From an uncultured Pirellulales bacterium (GTDB lineage Bacteria > Planctomycetota > Planctomycetia > Pirellulales > Lacipirellulaceae): a DNA stretch of 5,689 nucleotides. The stretch spans positions 1 through 5,689 of the forward strand of contig CAMYJY010000145.1 of the NCBI GenBank assembly GCA_947258835.1, read 5' to 3'. The notes under the pieces were generated by a model that was not told the origin of the DNA, searched no databases, and worked only from the letters and a program-made list of their open reading frames with translations. The position numbers and the translations under genes are program-made. This document shows, in pieces, positions 1 through 5,689 of this stretch; position 1 is the stretch's first letter; every line of letters begins with the position of its first letter.

Positions 1-1
1 C

Positions 2-418
2 GCAAATGTTGAGGCACAGATATTGCGTGCAGAATGCTGGCTGTCGGCAAAAAACCATGAAAATGCTAGAATTGATTCTGAGAAAGCTTTAGCCTTAGGC
101 AGCCTCGACCCCCGTCTGGATGAGATATACAGCCTTTCTTTGTGCCAACTAGGCCAAGCCGAGAATGCCATTGCCTTCCTTTCGTCGAGGATTGACGGAC
201 TCTCACGTGATGATCAATTGCGACTTCTTTGCAGAGCATTTGCGTATTTCACGAAAAAAGATTTCATGTCAGCAATCCAAGATTTTGAAAAAGTTTCCGA
301 CTTCAGTATCCTCAAGGCTGGCGATTGGCTTCTTCTTGGGGACTGCTATCGGAATGTTCAGCGTTACGAAAATGCCATTCCATGCTATGACAAAGCTCTT
401 CAAATTGATTCCTCCTGA
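2..418 (+). CDS. TPR-repeat protein, C-terminal part (5' end outside window)
   Basis: The frame is open from the left edge (codons start at base 2) to a TGA at 416-418, giving 138 residues, so the true start lies upstream and the TTG at 23 is only an internal codon. The visible part is made of about four TPR-like helix pairs at roughly residues 4-37, 40-72, 73-105 and 106-138. The last is the most canonical: W, LG, CY, YENAI, CYDKAL and a closing residue pattern in the usual TPR spacing. TPR arrays are protein-protein interaction scaffolds; the partner, location and any N-terminal domain cannot be seen here. The protein stops immediately after the final repeat. GC is about 44% (106 of 240 bases counted by hand in 1-120 and 181-300), well below the two downstream genes. 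It is separated from the next gene by about 470 bases, so a shared operon is unlikely. The TPR assignment is secure; the function is unknown. Confidence 0.85.
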   Translation, partial: ANVEAQILRAECWLSAKNHENARIDSEKALALGSLDPRLDEIYSLSLCQLGQAENAIAFLSSRIDGLSRDDQLRLLCRAFAYFTKKDFMSAIQDFEKVSDFSILKAGDWLLLGDCYRNVQRYENAIPCYDKALQIDSS

Positions 419-433
419 AAAGAAGAGCCCAAC

Positions 434-446
434 GCGGCCTAGCCGC
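434..446 (+). terminator. Short GC hairpin after the TPR gene, weak terminator candidate
   Basis: GCGGC and GCCGC form a 5-bp stem around a CTA loop, 15 bases after the TPR stop codon. There is no T tract behind it; the next bases are AACCAAATTG. It could stall or help end transcription, but it lacks the signature of an intrinsic terminator and may be chance. Confidence 0.25.
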
Positions 447-560
447 AACCAAATTGATACAAGAATATATACGGGCAAATAATTTGAACCACGACGAAAC
501 AACGAAAACTTGTCCGCAAGGGACGTGACCAACGAGCAAGACATGGCCACGCGTCGATGT

Positions 561-604
561 GCGCAGCATAGGAGGGGTGTTCCAGCGCACCCCCTGGGCT
601 GCGC
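561..604. repeat. Nested hairpin (outer 7-bp stem, inner 6-bp stem)
   Basis: GCGCAGC at 561-567 is the exact reverse complement of GCTGCGC at 598-604. Inside it, GGGGTG at 574-579 pairs with CACCCC at 588-593 around an 8-base loop. The two stems together make one extended hairpin with an asymmetric internal loop. It lies directly beside the larger inverted repeat at 606-666, which suggests one composite element or RNA. No function can be read from the sequence. Confidence 0.55.
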
Positions 605-605
605 C

Positions 606-666
606 CACCGACATCGTTCGAATATATCCACTCCCTGGCAACGTTTCCCCCGAACGACTGTCGGTG
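606..666. repeat. Imperfect inverted repeat, 15 bp with one bulge
   Basis: The left arm at 606-620 (CACCGACATCGTTCG) pairs with the right arm at 651-666 (CGAACGACTGTCGGTG). All 15 bases of the left arm pair and only C658 bulges. The 30-base loop at 621-650 contains AATATAT followed by a pyrimidine-rich stretch. A match this long over so short a distance is very unlikely to be random. It may be the core of a dispersed element or the main stem of a non-coding RNA. No T tract follows, so a simple terminator is unlikely. Confidence 0.75.
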
Positions 667-725
667 CCACCCGAGCAAATACTTGGTACCCACCGCACAC
701 TGCTGGACAAGCCAGCAGTGGCACC
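663..725. repeat. 8-bp inverted repeat that competes with two neighbouring hairpins
   Basis: GGTGCCAC at 663-670 is the exact reverse complement of GTGGCACC at 718-725. Pairing these arms would take bases away from the right arm of the 606-666 stem and from the 698-720 hairpin, so the folds are at least partly exclusive. This could be a switch-like feature or simply a trace of related repeat units placed side by side. Confidence 0.45.
698..720. repeat. Perfect 9-bp hairpin, REP-like
   Basis: CACTGCTGG at 698-706 and CCAGCAGTG at 712-720 form a perfect 9-bp stem with the loop ACAAG, followed by GCACCC. I recall near-identical hairpins in intergenic DNA of planctomycete genomes; that is memory, not a search. 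The form fits a REP-like palindrome of the kind moved by REP-associated (Y1/RAYT) transposases, but no transposase is present in the window. No T tract follows, so it is not a standard intrinsic terminator. Confidence 0.65.
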
Positions 726-743
726 CAATCAGCACAAACATCT

Positions 744-774
744 CGCCAGCGGCGTCTCCCCGGCACACGTGCCG
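744..774. repeat. Two small adjacent hairpins
   Basis: CGCC (744-747) and GGCG (751-754) pair around AGC. CGGCAC (761-766) and GTGCCG (769-774) form a near-continuous palindrome with AC at its centre. Each is short and could be chance alone, but they extend the cluster upstream of the nuclease gene, and the second repeats the GGCAC/GTGCC words seen at 663-725 and 818-833. Confidence 0.35.
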
Positions 775-817
775 CGACTCATTCTCAACCAGTCCTTCTC
801 AAACAGGCCCGCGCGCT

Positions 818-833
818 GGCACCGGGTTGTGCC
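818..833. repeat. Small hairpin GGCAC/GTGCC in the nuclease gene leader
   Basis: GGCAC (818-822) and GTGCC (829-833) pair around the loop CGGGTT. It overlaps the -35 side of the candidate promoter at 827-855, so it might be an operator-like dyad, or just another copy of the word pair that recurs through this region. Evidence for function is weak. Confidence 0.3.
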
Positions 834-855
834 TGCCACCCACACGCGGTCTAAT
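827..855 (+). promoter_or_regulatory. Possible sigma70-like promoter of the nuclease/ATPase pair
   Basis: TTGTGC (827-832) and TCTAAT (850-855) are separated by exactly 17 bases. The -10 box matches TATAAT at five of six positions; the -35 box matches TTGACA only in TTG. Transcription would start near 862, giving a leader of about 26 bases before the ATG at 888. Position and spacing are good but the -35 is poor, and such matches occur by chance. Confidence 0.27.
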
Positions 856-887
856 TGGTGTTCAGATGTCCCCCTGCCTGGCCGCTT

Positions 888-2129
888 ATGTTCACCTTCC
901 TGCATGCCGCCGATATCCATCTCGACAGCCCGCTGCGAGGTCTGGACCGCTACGAGGGCGCGCCGGTCAACGAGATCCGCGGAGCGACCCGCAAAGCACT
1001 GCAAAACCTCGTGGATCTGGCAATTCGCGAACACGTCGCGTTCGTAGTGCTGGCCGGTGACCTGTACGACGGGGATTGGCGGGATTTTGACACGGGCCTC
1101 TTCTTCGTCCACCAGATGAGCCGCCTCCGAGAAGCAGAAATCCCCGTCTTCGGTGTCCAGGGAAACCACGACGCGGCCAGCAAAATTACCCGCAGCTTGC
1201 GCCTGCCGCCCAACGTTTATTTTTTCCCCACCGCCACAGCCGAAACCCGCCGACTCGAGCACCTGGACGTGGCTGTGCATGGGCAAAGTTTTGCTCGGCA
1301 ATGCACCACGGCTGATTTGGCCCAAAACTATCCCCCACCGGTCCCGGGATGCTTCAACCTGGGCCTCTTGCACACCAGCATGACCGGCCAAGAAGGACAC
1401 GATCGTTACGCCCCCTGCTCGGAATCCTGCTTGCGCGACAGCGGCTACGACTACTGGGCCCTGGGACATATCCACCAACGCACGGTACTGCCCGGAGAAA
1501 TCACCATTGCCTACCCGGGAAATATCCAGGGCAGACACATCCGTGAAACAGGCCCCAAAGGATGCCTGCTGGTGCAGGTTGACGAACATAACCAGGCCAC
1601 GCCTCGCTTTGAACCACTGGATGTCCTCCGCTGGGAAGTCTTGGAGCTGCCCCTCACAGATGCGGATGATCATACAACAGCGCTGGAACGAATCGCCGCA
1701 GCCCTTCGCGAAACCGTCGAGGAGGCGGAGGGAAGACTCGTCGCCACGCGGCTGGTGCTCACGGGCAAAACACCTCTGGCGGATTCAATCGCAGCCGATT
1801 CTAAGCAATGGACGGCCGATGTGCGGGCAGTGGCCCTGGATTCAGGAACGGACAGACTGTGGCTCGAAAAAGTCCAAAATGAAACAACACGCCCCGCCCA
1901 GCCCGACGGATCGGATGACGACGACAGCCCACTCCTGGAAGTGACCGCCATGGCCGCCGAACTGTCCCAAACCACAACCATCGCTGAAGACCTGGGCATT
2001 GACTTGAGCGACTTGCTCCGCAAACTTCCTGCCGAGTTGAAAAAAACCATCCCTACCTCCGATGTCCAGTGGTGGCGTGAAGTGCTGCGCGACGCCGAGG
2101 CCAAGCTACTCTCTGAGCTGAGGGGGTGA
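888..2129 (+). CDS. yhaO: YhaO-type SbcD/Mre11-like metallophosphoesterase (DNA repair exonuclease)
   Basis: Complete 413-residue protein, close to the roughly 400 residues usual for YhaO-like nucleases. The N-terminal calcineurin-like phosphoesterase domain carries the full set of metal-binding motifs: D9 and H11 (AADIHLD), D58 (AGDLYDGD), N93-H94 (GNHD), H162 (LLHTS) and the GHIH pair H194/H196. These sites bind two metal ions, normally Mn2+, and cut DNA phosphodiester bonds. Residues from about 250 on form the family's C-terminal region, with an acidic linker near 341-351 and a leucine-rich end. ATG 888 is chosen because the family starts almost directly with this F-x-FLHAADIHLDSPL strand; the TTG at 855 and GTG at 858 would add an unconserved stretch. 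No Shine-Dalgarno sequence precedes it. The ATPase partner starts 3 bases after its stop, as expected for a nuclease acting in cytoplasmic double-strand end processing with an SMC-like ATPase. The symbol reflects family resemblance to Bacillus YhaO; strict orthology is not shown. Confidence 0.92.
   Translation: MFTFLHAADIHLDSPLRGLDRYEGAPVNEIRGATRKALQNLVDLAIREHVAFVVLAGDLYDGDWRDFDTGLFFVHQMSRLREAEIPVFGVQGNHDAASKITRSLRLPPNVYFFPTATAETRRLEHLDVAVHGQSFARQCTTADLAQNYPPPVPGCFNLGLLHTSMTGQEGHDRYAPCSESCLRDSGYDYWALGHIHQRTVLPGEITIAYPGNIQGRHIRETGPKGCLLVQVDEHNQATPRFEPLDVLRWEVLELPLTDADDHTTALERIAAALRETVEEAEGRLVATRLVLTGKTPLADSIAADSKQWTADVRAVALDSGTDRLWLEKVQNETTRPAQPDGSDDDDSPLLEVTAMAAELSQTTTIAEDLGIDLSDLLRKLPAELKKTIPTSDVQWWREVLRDAEAKLLSELRG
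2120..2126 (+). promoter_or_regulatory. Shine-Dalgarno sequence deciding the GTG start of the ATPase gene
   Basis: GAGGGGG ends 6 bases before GTG 2133 and overlaps the last codons of the nuclease gene. It is a good purine-rich ribosome site, unlike the leader of the nuclease gene. Its spacing supports GTG 2133 as the start and suggests translational coupling between the two genes. Confidence 0.6.
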
Positions 2130-2132
2130 CGC

Positions 2133-5100
2133 GTGCAACTGGAACAGCTACAACTGCTGGCGTACGGACCCTTCACGGACTGAACGCTCCGGCTGCACCC
2201 CGGACTGAACGTCATCTACGGTCCCAATGAGGCCGGAAAAAGCTCGGCCTTGCGGGCAGTGCTCGCTCTCCTCTTCGGCATAGACGAAAGGACGGCCGAT
2301 AATTTTGTCCACAGCTATCCGCAACTCCGCGTCGGTGGGGTGTTGGTGGATGCTCAAGGACAACGGCTCGCCTGCGTGCGGCGGAAGGGTCGCAAAGCGA
2401 CCCTCCGCGATGGCCAGGATGACCAACCCATCCCCGAAACCCTCCTCCGCGACATGCTGGGGAGTGTGAACGAGGAATTCTTCACATCCGCCTTCGGTAT
2501 CGACCACATCCGCCTCCGCGCGGGGGGCGAGGAAGTGGTCCGCGGGGAAGGTCGCGTCGGCGAGCTCTTATTTGCCGCCGGAGGCGTCGCCCACCTCCGC
2601 GACAAACAACGGACACTGGAAGAGCTGGCGTCCAACCTCTTCAAGCGCGGCGGACAAAAACCCCGCATCAACCAGGCCGTAGCGGAGTTCAAGCAACTCG
2701 ACAGCGAAATCCGCGAATTGCAGCAATCCCCTGAAGCCTGGGCCCAACACGACGCCGAATACAACCGACTGGACGAACTGGCCCAGCACTTGGGTGGGGA
2801 GCTGGAGCGAGCGGACGCGACGCGGTCACGACTGTCTCGCATCCACGCAGCACTCCCGCTGGTGGGAACTTGGAAAGCAAAGCAGGCCGAACTGACTGCG
2901 CTGGCCGCAGTGATCGCACTGCCCGCGGACGCCGAAAGTCGGTTTGGCAAAGCGAATGAGCAGCGGAGCCTGGCGGAGGCGAAGATCCAACAGGCCCAGC
3001 AGCGCATCGCCAAGCTGCAGCAAGAGCTACAAGAGGTCGAGGTGCCCGGGTCGTTGTTGGCGGAAGCCCACCGCATCGACGCGCTGTACCGACGCCTCGG
3101 CAGCCATGAAAAAGCCAGCGAGGATCGCCAAGGACTGGTAGGGCAGGCGCAGGCGGCGCAAGACGCCGCCCAACGCACCGTCCAAAAATTGGGGTGGTCC
3201 CTCGCACTCGACCAAGCCGCCCAGCAGCGGCTGCCTGACCAGCGGAAGGCGCGGGTACGGGCCCTGGCGAGCCGGAGCGGGGAAGTCCAGCAGGCTGTTG
3301 AGCAACAGCAAAAGTTACGTGATCGGTTGCGTCAACAGCGCGCAGAACTGGAGACGCAGCGCTCACACCATACGCCCGCGGAAGACGCACGGATCCTCAG
3401 CGTCTCTCCTGGAACCACAGCGGATGGATCCAGCAGTCGGGAAGGCTTGCAGCACGAAACGGTTGGGGAACGTGCCGTCCATGATGCCCTGGCGGAAGCG
3501 CTGCTGGTGCGCGAAAGCGAGGATCGTCTGCCCGCCCTCCGCGCGGAAGTCCACAGGCTGCAGCGCGAATCTGACAGCATGCTGGCTCGCCTGCCCCGAT
3601 GGACCGGGACTCTCGCAGCCCTGTGTCGCCTCAAAGTTCCCACCGCCGAGAGTGTGGAGCAGTTCGACATAACGGAAAAGAAAATCGCGACGCAGCTTGA
3701 GCAGCTTGCCGCCGAGAATGCACGCATTCAGTCAGATCACGGGCAATGCCGAGAAGAGCTGGCCGTCTTGGAACTGGCGGACTCGGTGCCCACAGAAGAG
3801 GAACTCCTGGTCAGCCGCGAAGTGCGGAATCGTGGACTGCGACTGGCGGTCCAGAGCCTGCGAGGCGAGCCCATCTTCCCTGAAGAAGTGGAGAGGTTTG
3901 TCCAAGAGGTGGCGGAGGGTGCGGATCTGGCCGCCAACCTCGAACCCAGCGCACGGCAGGCAGACGCCCTGGCCGATCGACTGCGCCGGGAAGCGGATCG
4001 CGTTGCCGAAAAATCCCAATTGCTGGGCCGCTCCCAGGCATTGGCGGCCCAAGCAGACCAGGTCTCCCAAGATTTGGCAGCAGCCCAGGCCGCGCACGCG
4101 GCCTGGAAAAGCGACTGGGAACGTTGCTGGGACGAGACAGGCATCTCTCCTGCCACGCCCGCTGAGATGCGCGGCTGGCTACGCAGCTTCCACGAACTGC
4201 TCGCAGCGGCCGGCAAATTAGCCGAGGCAACGGCGACGCAGGAACAAGCGGAGCAGCGGTGCGCGTCGGTGTGCCAGAGCCTCACAGCCGAGTTAGTACG
4301 CTGCGGCGTCGCGTTGCCAGAGGAAGCCAACCTCCGTCAACTCACGCATCTCGGACAGCAGTTTGTCGAAACCTGTGCCGAGTCGCGTCGCTTGAACCGG
4401 CAGCGAGAAGAAAATCTCCACCGTCTCCACGATGAGTTGCAGCAGGCGGAACAGGGAATGTGTTTGGCCCAAGAGGAGCTGCAGCAGTGGAAAACCGCTT
4501 GGGCCGAGGCCATGCAGCCCCTCAATCTGTCGGCCGACGCGTTGCCGGAGCAAGCCGAGTCGGTCTTGGTAAATCTGGAAGAGCTGTTCCGCCACCTGGA
4601 TCAGGCAGATAGTTTTTACAAACGAATCCACGAGATTGATCAGGCAGCGGAGGAGTTTACGCAGGCGGCGCGTGAACTTGCGGCAGAGGTCGCCCCCCGT
4701 TTGGTGGAAGAACCCGTCGAGGAAATTGCCGCGGGGCTCAACCAAGAATTAAGCCAGGCCCGACAAATCACCAACAGGCAGGAGACGCTGCGCGAGCAGC
4801 TGGCAGACGAACAGCAGACAGTCCACGAAGCGGAAACCTCACGCGCGGAAGGCCAAGCGATCATCGAGGCCTTGGCCCAACAGGCCAGCTGCGCGGCCCT
4901 CCACGAATTGCCAGCCGCTATGGAAAAGTCCCACCGCAAGCACCAACTCGAGACGGACGTCGAGGAATTGCAATCCCAACTGGCCCCCTTCTGCGGAGGC
5001 CGCTGCCTGGACGAATTTATCAGCGAAGCCGAAAGTGAAGATGCAGATACGCTGCCCACGAGACTGGAAGAGCTGGGCCACCGCATCGCCACCCTCCGCA

Positions 5101-5689
5101 AGCAGCGGGATGCCGCGCTGGTCGACCAGCAGCGGGAAGCCAGCAAACTCGAACAGTTCCGCGGCGCCTCAGCTGCCGCAGACAAAGCTACCGAACGGCA
5201 GTTCGTGCTGGCCCAACTCGCAGCCGATGCTCGCGAGTACGCCACGGCAACCGTAGCCAGCCGGTTACTCCAGCGGGCCATCGAAAGATACCAAGAGCGG
5301 GCTCAAGGGCCGGTGCTGTCCAAAGCTTGTCAACACTTTCGCAGCCTTACTTGCCAGGCCTTTAGCGGCCTCAGAGCCGACTACGATGAATCGGGGCAGG
5401 AGGTCTTGGTGGGCGTGCGGCCAGATGGCACAACGCTCCGCGTGGAGGCCATGAGTGAAGGGGCACGCGACCAGCTCTACCTCGCCCTCCGGCTGGGCAC
5501 GCTGGACCAATGGCTGGAGCAGCACGAACCCATCCCCTTCCTGGTCGATGATGTGCTGCTGACCTTCGATGACGACCGAGCGACCGCCGCCATCGAGACC
5601 TTGCTGGCCCTGGCTCGCCGGACCCAAGTCCTGTTTTTTACCCACCATGAACACCTGGTGGCGCTGATGCGCCGCACCGCGGCAGCCCA
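2133..5689 (+). CDS. yhaN: YhaN-type (AAA_27) SMC/Rad50-like ATPase, interrupted by one in-frame TGA; 3' end outside window
   Basis: From GTG 2133 the frame has 1,185 codons to the right edge with one stop, TGA at codon 17. Residue numbers count that codon. Before it lies the family's first strand (LQLLAYGPFTD); after it Walker A GPNEAGKS (30-37) and the conserved FGIDHIRLRAGGEEV and GELLFAAGG blocks. Long glutamine- and glutamate-rich coiled coils follow, with a family-like PTEEEL block near 553 and W-x3-W hinge-like motifs at 658 and 786. The C-terminal half-head has the ABC-type signature SEGARDQ (1108-1114), Walker B FLVDDVLLTFDDD with D1139/D1140, and an FFTHH switch-histidine loop (1171/1172). 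Length and the late position of these motifs suggest only a few residues are missing. The partner is the upstream nuclease; ATP-driven head closure would control its access to DNA. No Rad50-type CxxC zinc hook is visible. No in-frame ATG, GTG or TTG lies between the TGA and Walker A, so reinitiation at TTG 2250 or GTG 2259 would lose the P-loop. Family assignment is firm; whether a working protein is made is open. Confidence 0.88.
2181..2183 (+). other. In-frame TGA at codon 17 of the YhaN-like gene
   Basis: The frame reads AYGPFTD, TGA, then TLRLHPGLNVIYGPNEAGKS, so homology continues in the same frame on both sides and no indel is needed. Relatives generally have a continuous FTDR-type sequence here as I recall the family, so CGA changed to TGA by one C-to-T transition at a CpG is the simplest reading. 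Both other genes in the window end in TGA, which argues that TGA is a normal stop in this organism. Confidence 0.85.

Larger units (their letters stand above)
419..887. other. Intergenic region of about 470 bases, rich in inverted repeats
   Basis: No reading frame here resembles a known protein. The frames that cross it are proline-, arginine- and histidine-rich, lack recognisable domains, and run out of frame into the nuclease gene. The first part (419-545) is AT-richer and resembles the preceding gene in composition, with nothing notable beyond one short hairpin. From about 558 to 833 the DNA is dense in inverted repeats, listed separately. The pentamers GGCAC and its complement GTGCC recur at 664-668, 720-724, 762-766, 769-773, 818-822 and 829-833. 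The most likely content is one or more non-coding repeat elements or a structured RNA, followed by the leader and promoter of the nuclease gene. Confidence 0.6.

Noticed and set aside
401..458. Direct repeat CAAATTGAT at 401-409 and 450-458, considered as a target-site duplication or attachment site
   Set aside because: Nine bases in AT-rich DNA, with only about 40 bases between copies that hold no element; chance is sufficient.
782..802. TTCTCAA repeated at 782-788 and 796-802
   Set aside because: Only two 7-base copies, 14 bases apart, with no further array; not enough for a repeat or binding-site call.
558..833. CRISPR array or tRNA gene in the intergenic region
   Set aside because: There are no regularly spaced direct repeats, and none of the hairpins forms a cloverleaf with a T-arm GTTCGA-type motif in the right place.
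559..1047. Open frame of 162 codons through the intergenic region
   Set aside because: It runs over the inverted repeats and out of frame into the nuclease gene, has no recognisable domain, and its composition is that of read-through GC-rich DNA.
729..1673. Long minus-strand frame of 314 codons
   Set aside because: It lies opposite the well-supported nuclease gene and shows no family motifs; it is an antisense shadow of high-GC coding DNA. The same holds for other minus-strand frames opposite the ATPase gene.
416..2129. TGA reassigned to an amino acid in this organism
   Set aside because: The TPR gene and the nuclease gene both end naturally in TGA at the expected family C-terminus, so TGA works as a stop here.
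2181..2204. Selenocysteine insertion at the in-frame TGA
   Set aside because: The position is a variable or arginine-type site in a loop of an ATPase head, not a redox site. The downstream hairpin has only 5 bp and lacks a GGU-type SECIS loop.
3697..4221. Plus-strand frame of 174 codons inside the ATPase gene
   Set aside because: It is out of frame with a continuous homologous ATPase frame and is rich in Arg, Ser and Pro, as shadow frames usually are.
4992..5006. CGGRC in the ATPase considered as a zinc hook
   Set aside because: Rad50/SbcC hooks use CxxC at the coiled-coil apex; here the spacing is three residues and the position is far C-terminal of the protein's middle.

Overview
The window shows the tail of a tetratricopeptide-repeat gene, a structured non-coding stretch of about 470 bases, and a two-gene nuclease/ATPase unit, all on the + strand. 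The best guess for the source is a planctomycete of the Pirellulales type. This rests on the YhaO-YhaN pair with a long planctomycete-style YhaN, on moderately high GC in the pair, on the lack of a Shine-Dalgarno sequence before the first gene, and on an intergenic hairpin that I remember as common in such genomes. The assignment is an inference from memory, not a search result.

Layout. Bases 2-418 encode the C-terminal 138 residues of a TPR protein, at about 44% GC in the parts counted by hand. Bases 419-887 hold no credible gene but contain several inverted repeats: a nested hairpin at 561-604, a 15-bp imperfect inverted repeat at 606-666, a perfect 9-bp hairpin at 698-720, and smaller hairpins to 833. 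A weak sigma70-like promoter may sit at 827-855. Bases 888-2129 encode a complete 413-residue SbcD/Mre11-type metallophosphoesterase of the YhaO kind. Three bases later, at GTG 2133, starts a very long reading frame for its partner, a YhaN-type (AAA_27) SMC/Rad50-like ATPase, which runs off the right edge.

How the genes fit together. YhaO-like nucleases and YhaN-like coiled-coil ATPases form an SbcD-SbcC (Mre11-Rad50)-like pair. The nuclease supplies the metal centre, and the ATPase supplies the DNA-gating head and coiled-coil arms. Tight spacing suggests one transcript. Nothing links the TPR gene to this pair.

The main anomaly is a single in-frame TGA at codon 17 of the YhaN frame (2181-2183). 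It sits between the first beta-strand motif (AYGPFTD) and the Walker A loop (GPNEAGKS), in an otherwise uninterrupted frame of about 1,185 codons. It looks like a CGA (Arg) to TGA change at a CpG. A recent nonsense mutation, a sequencing error, or readthrough could each explain it. The second notable item is the intergenic inverted-repeat cluster, which may be a dispersed REP-like element or a structured RNA. I found no clear evidence for an entirely new multi-gene system.
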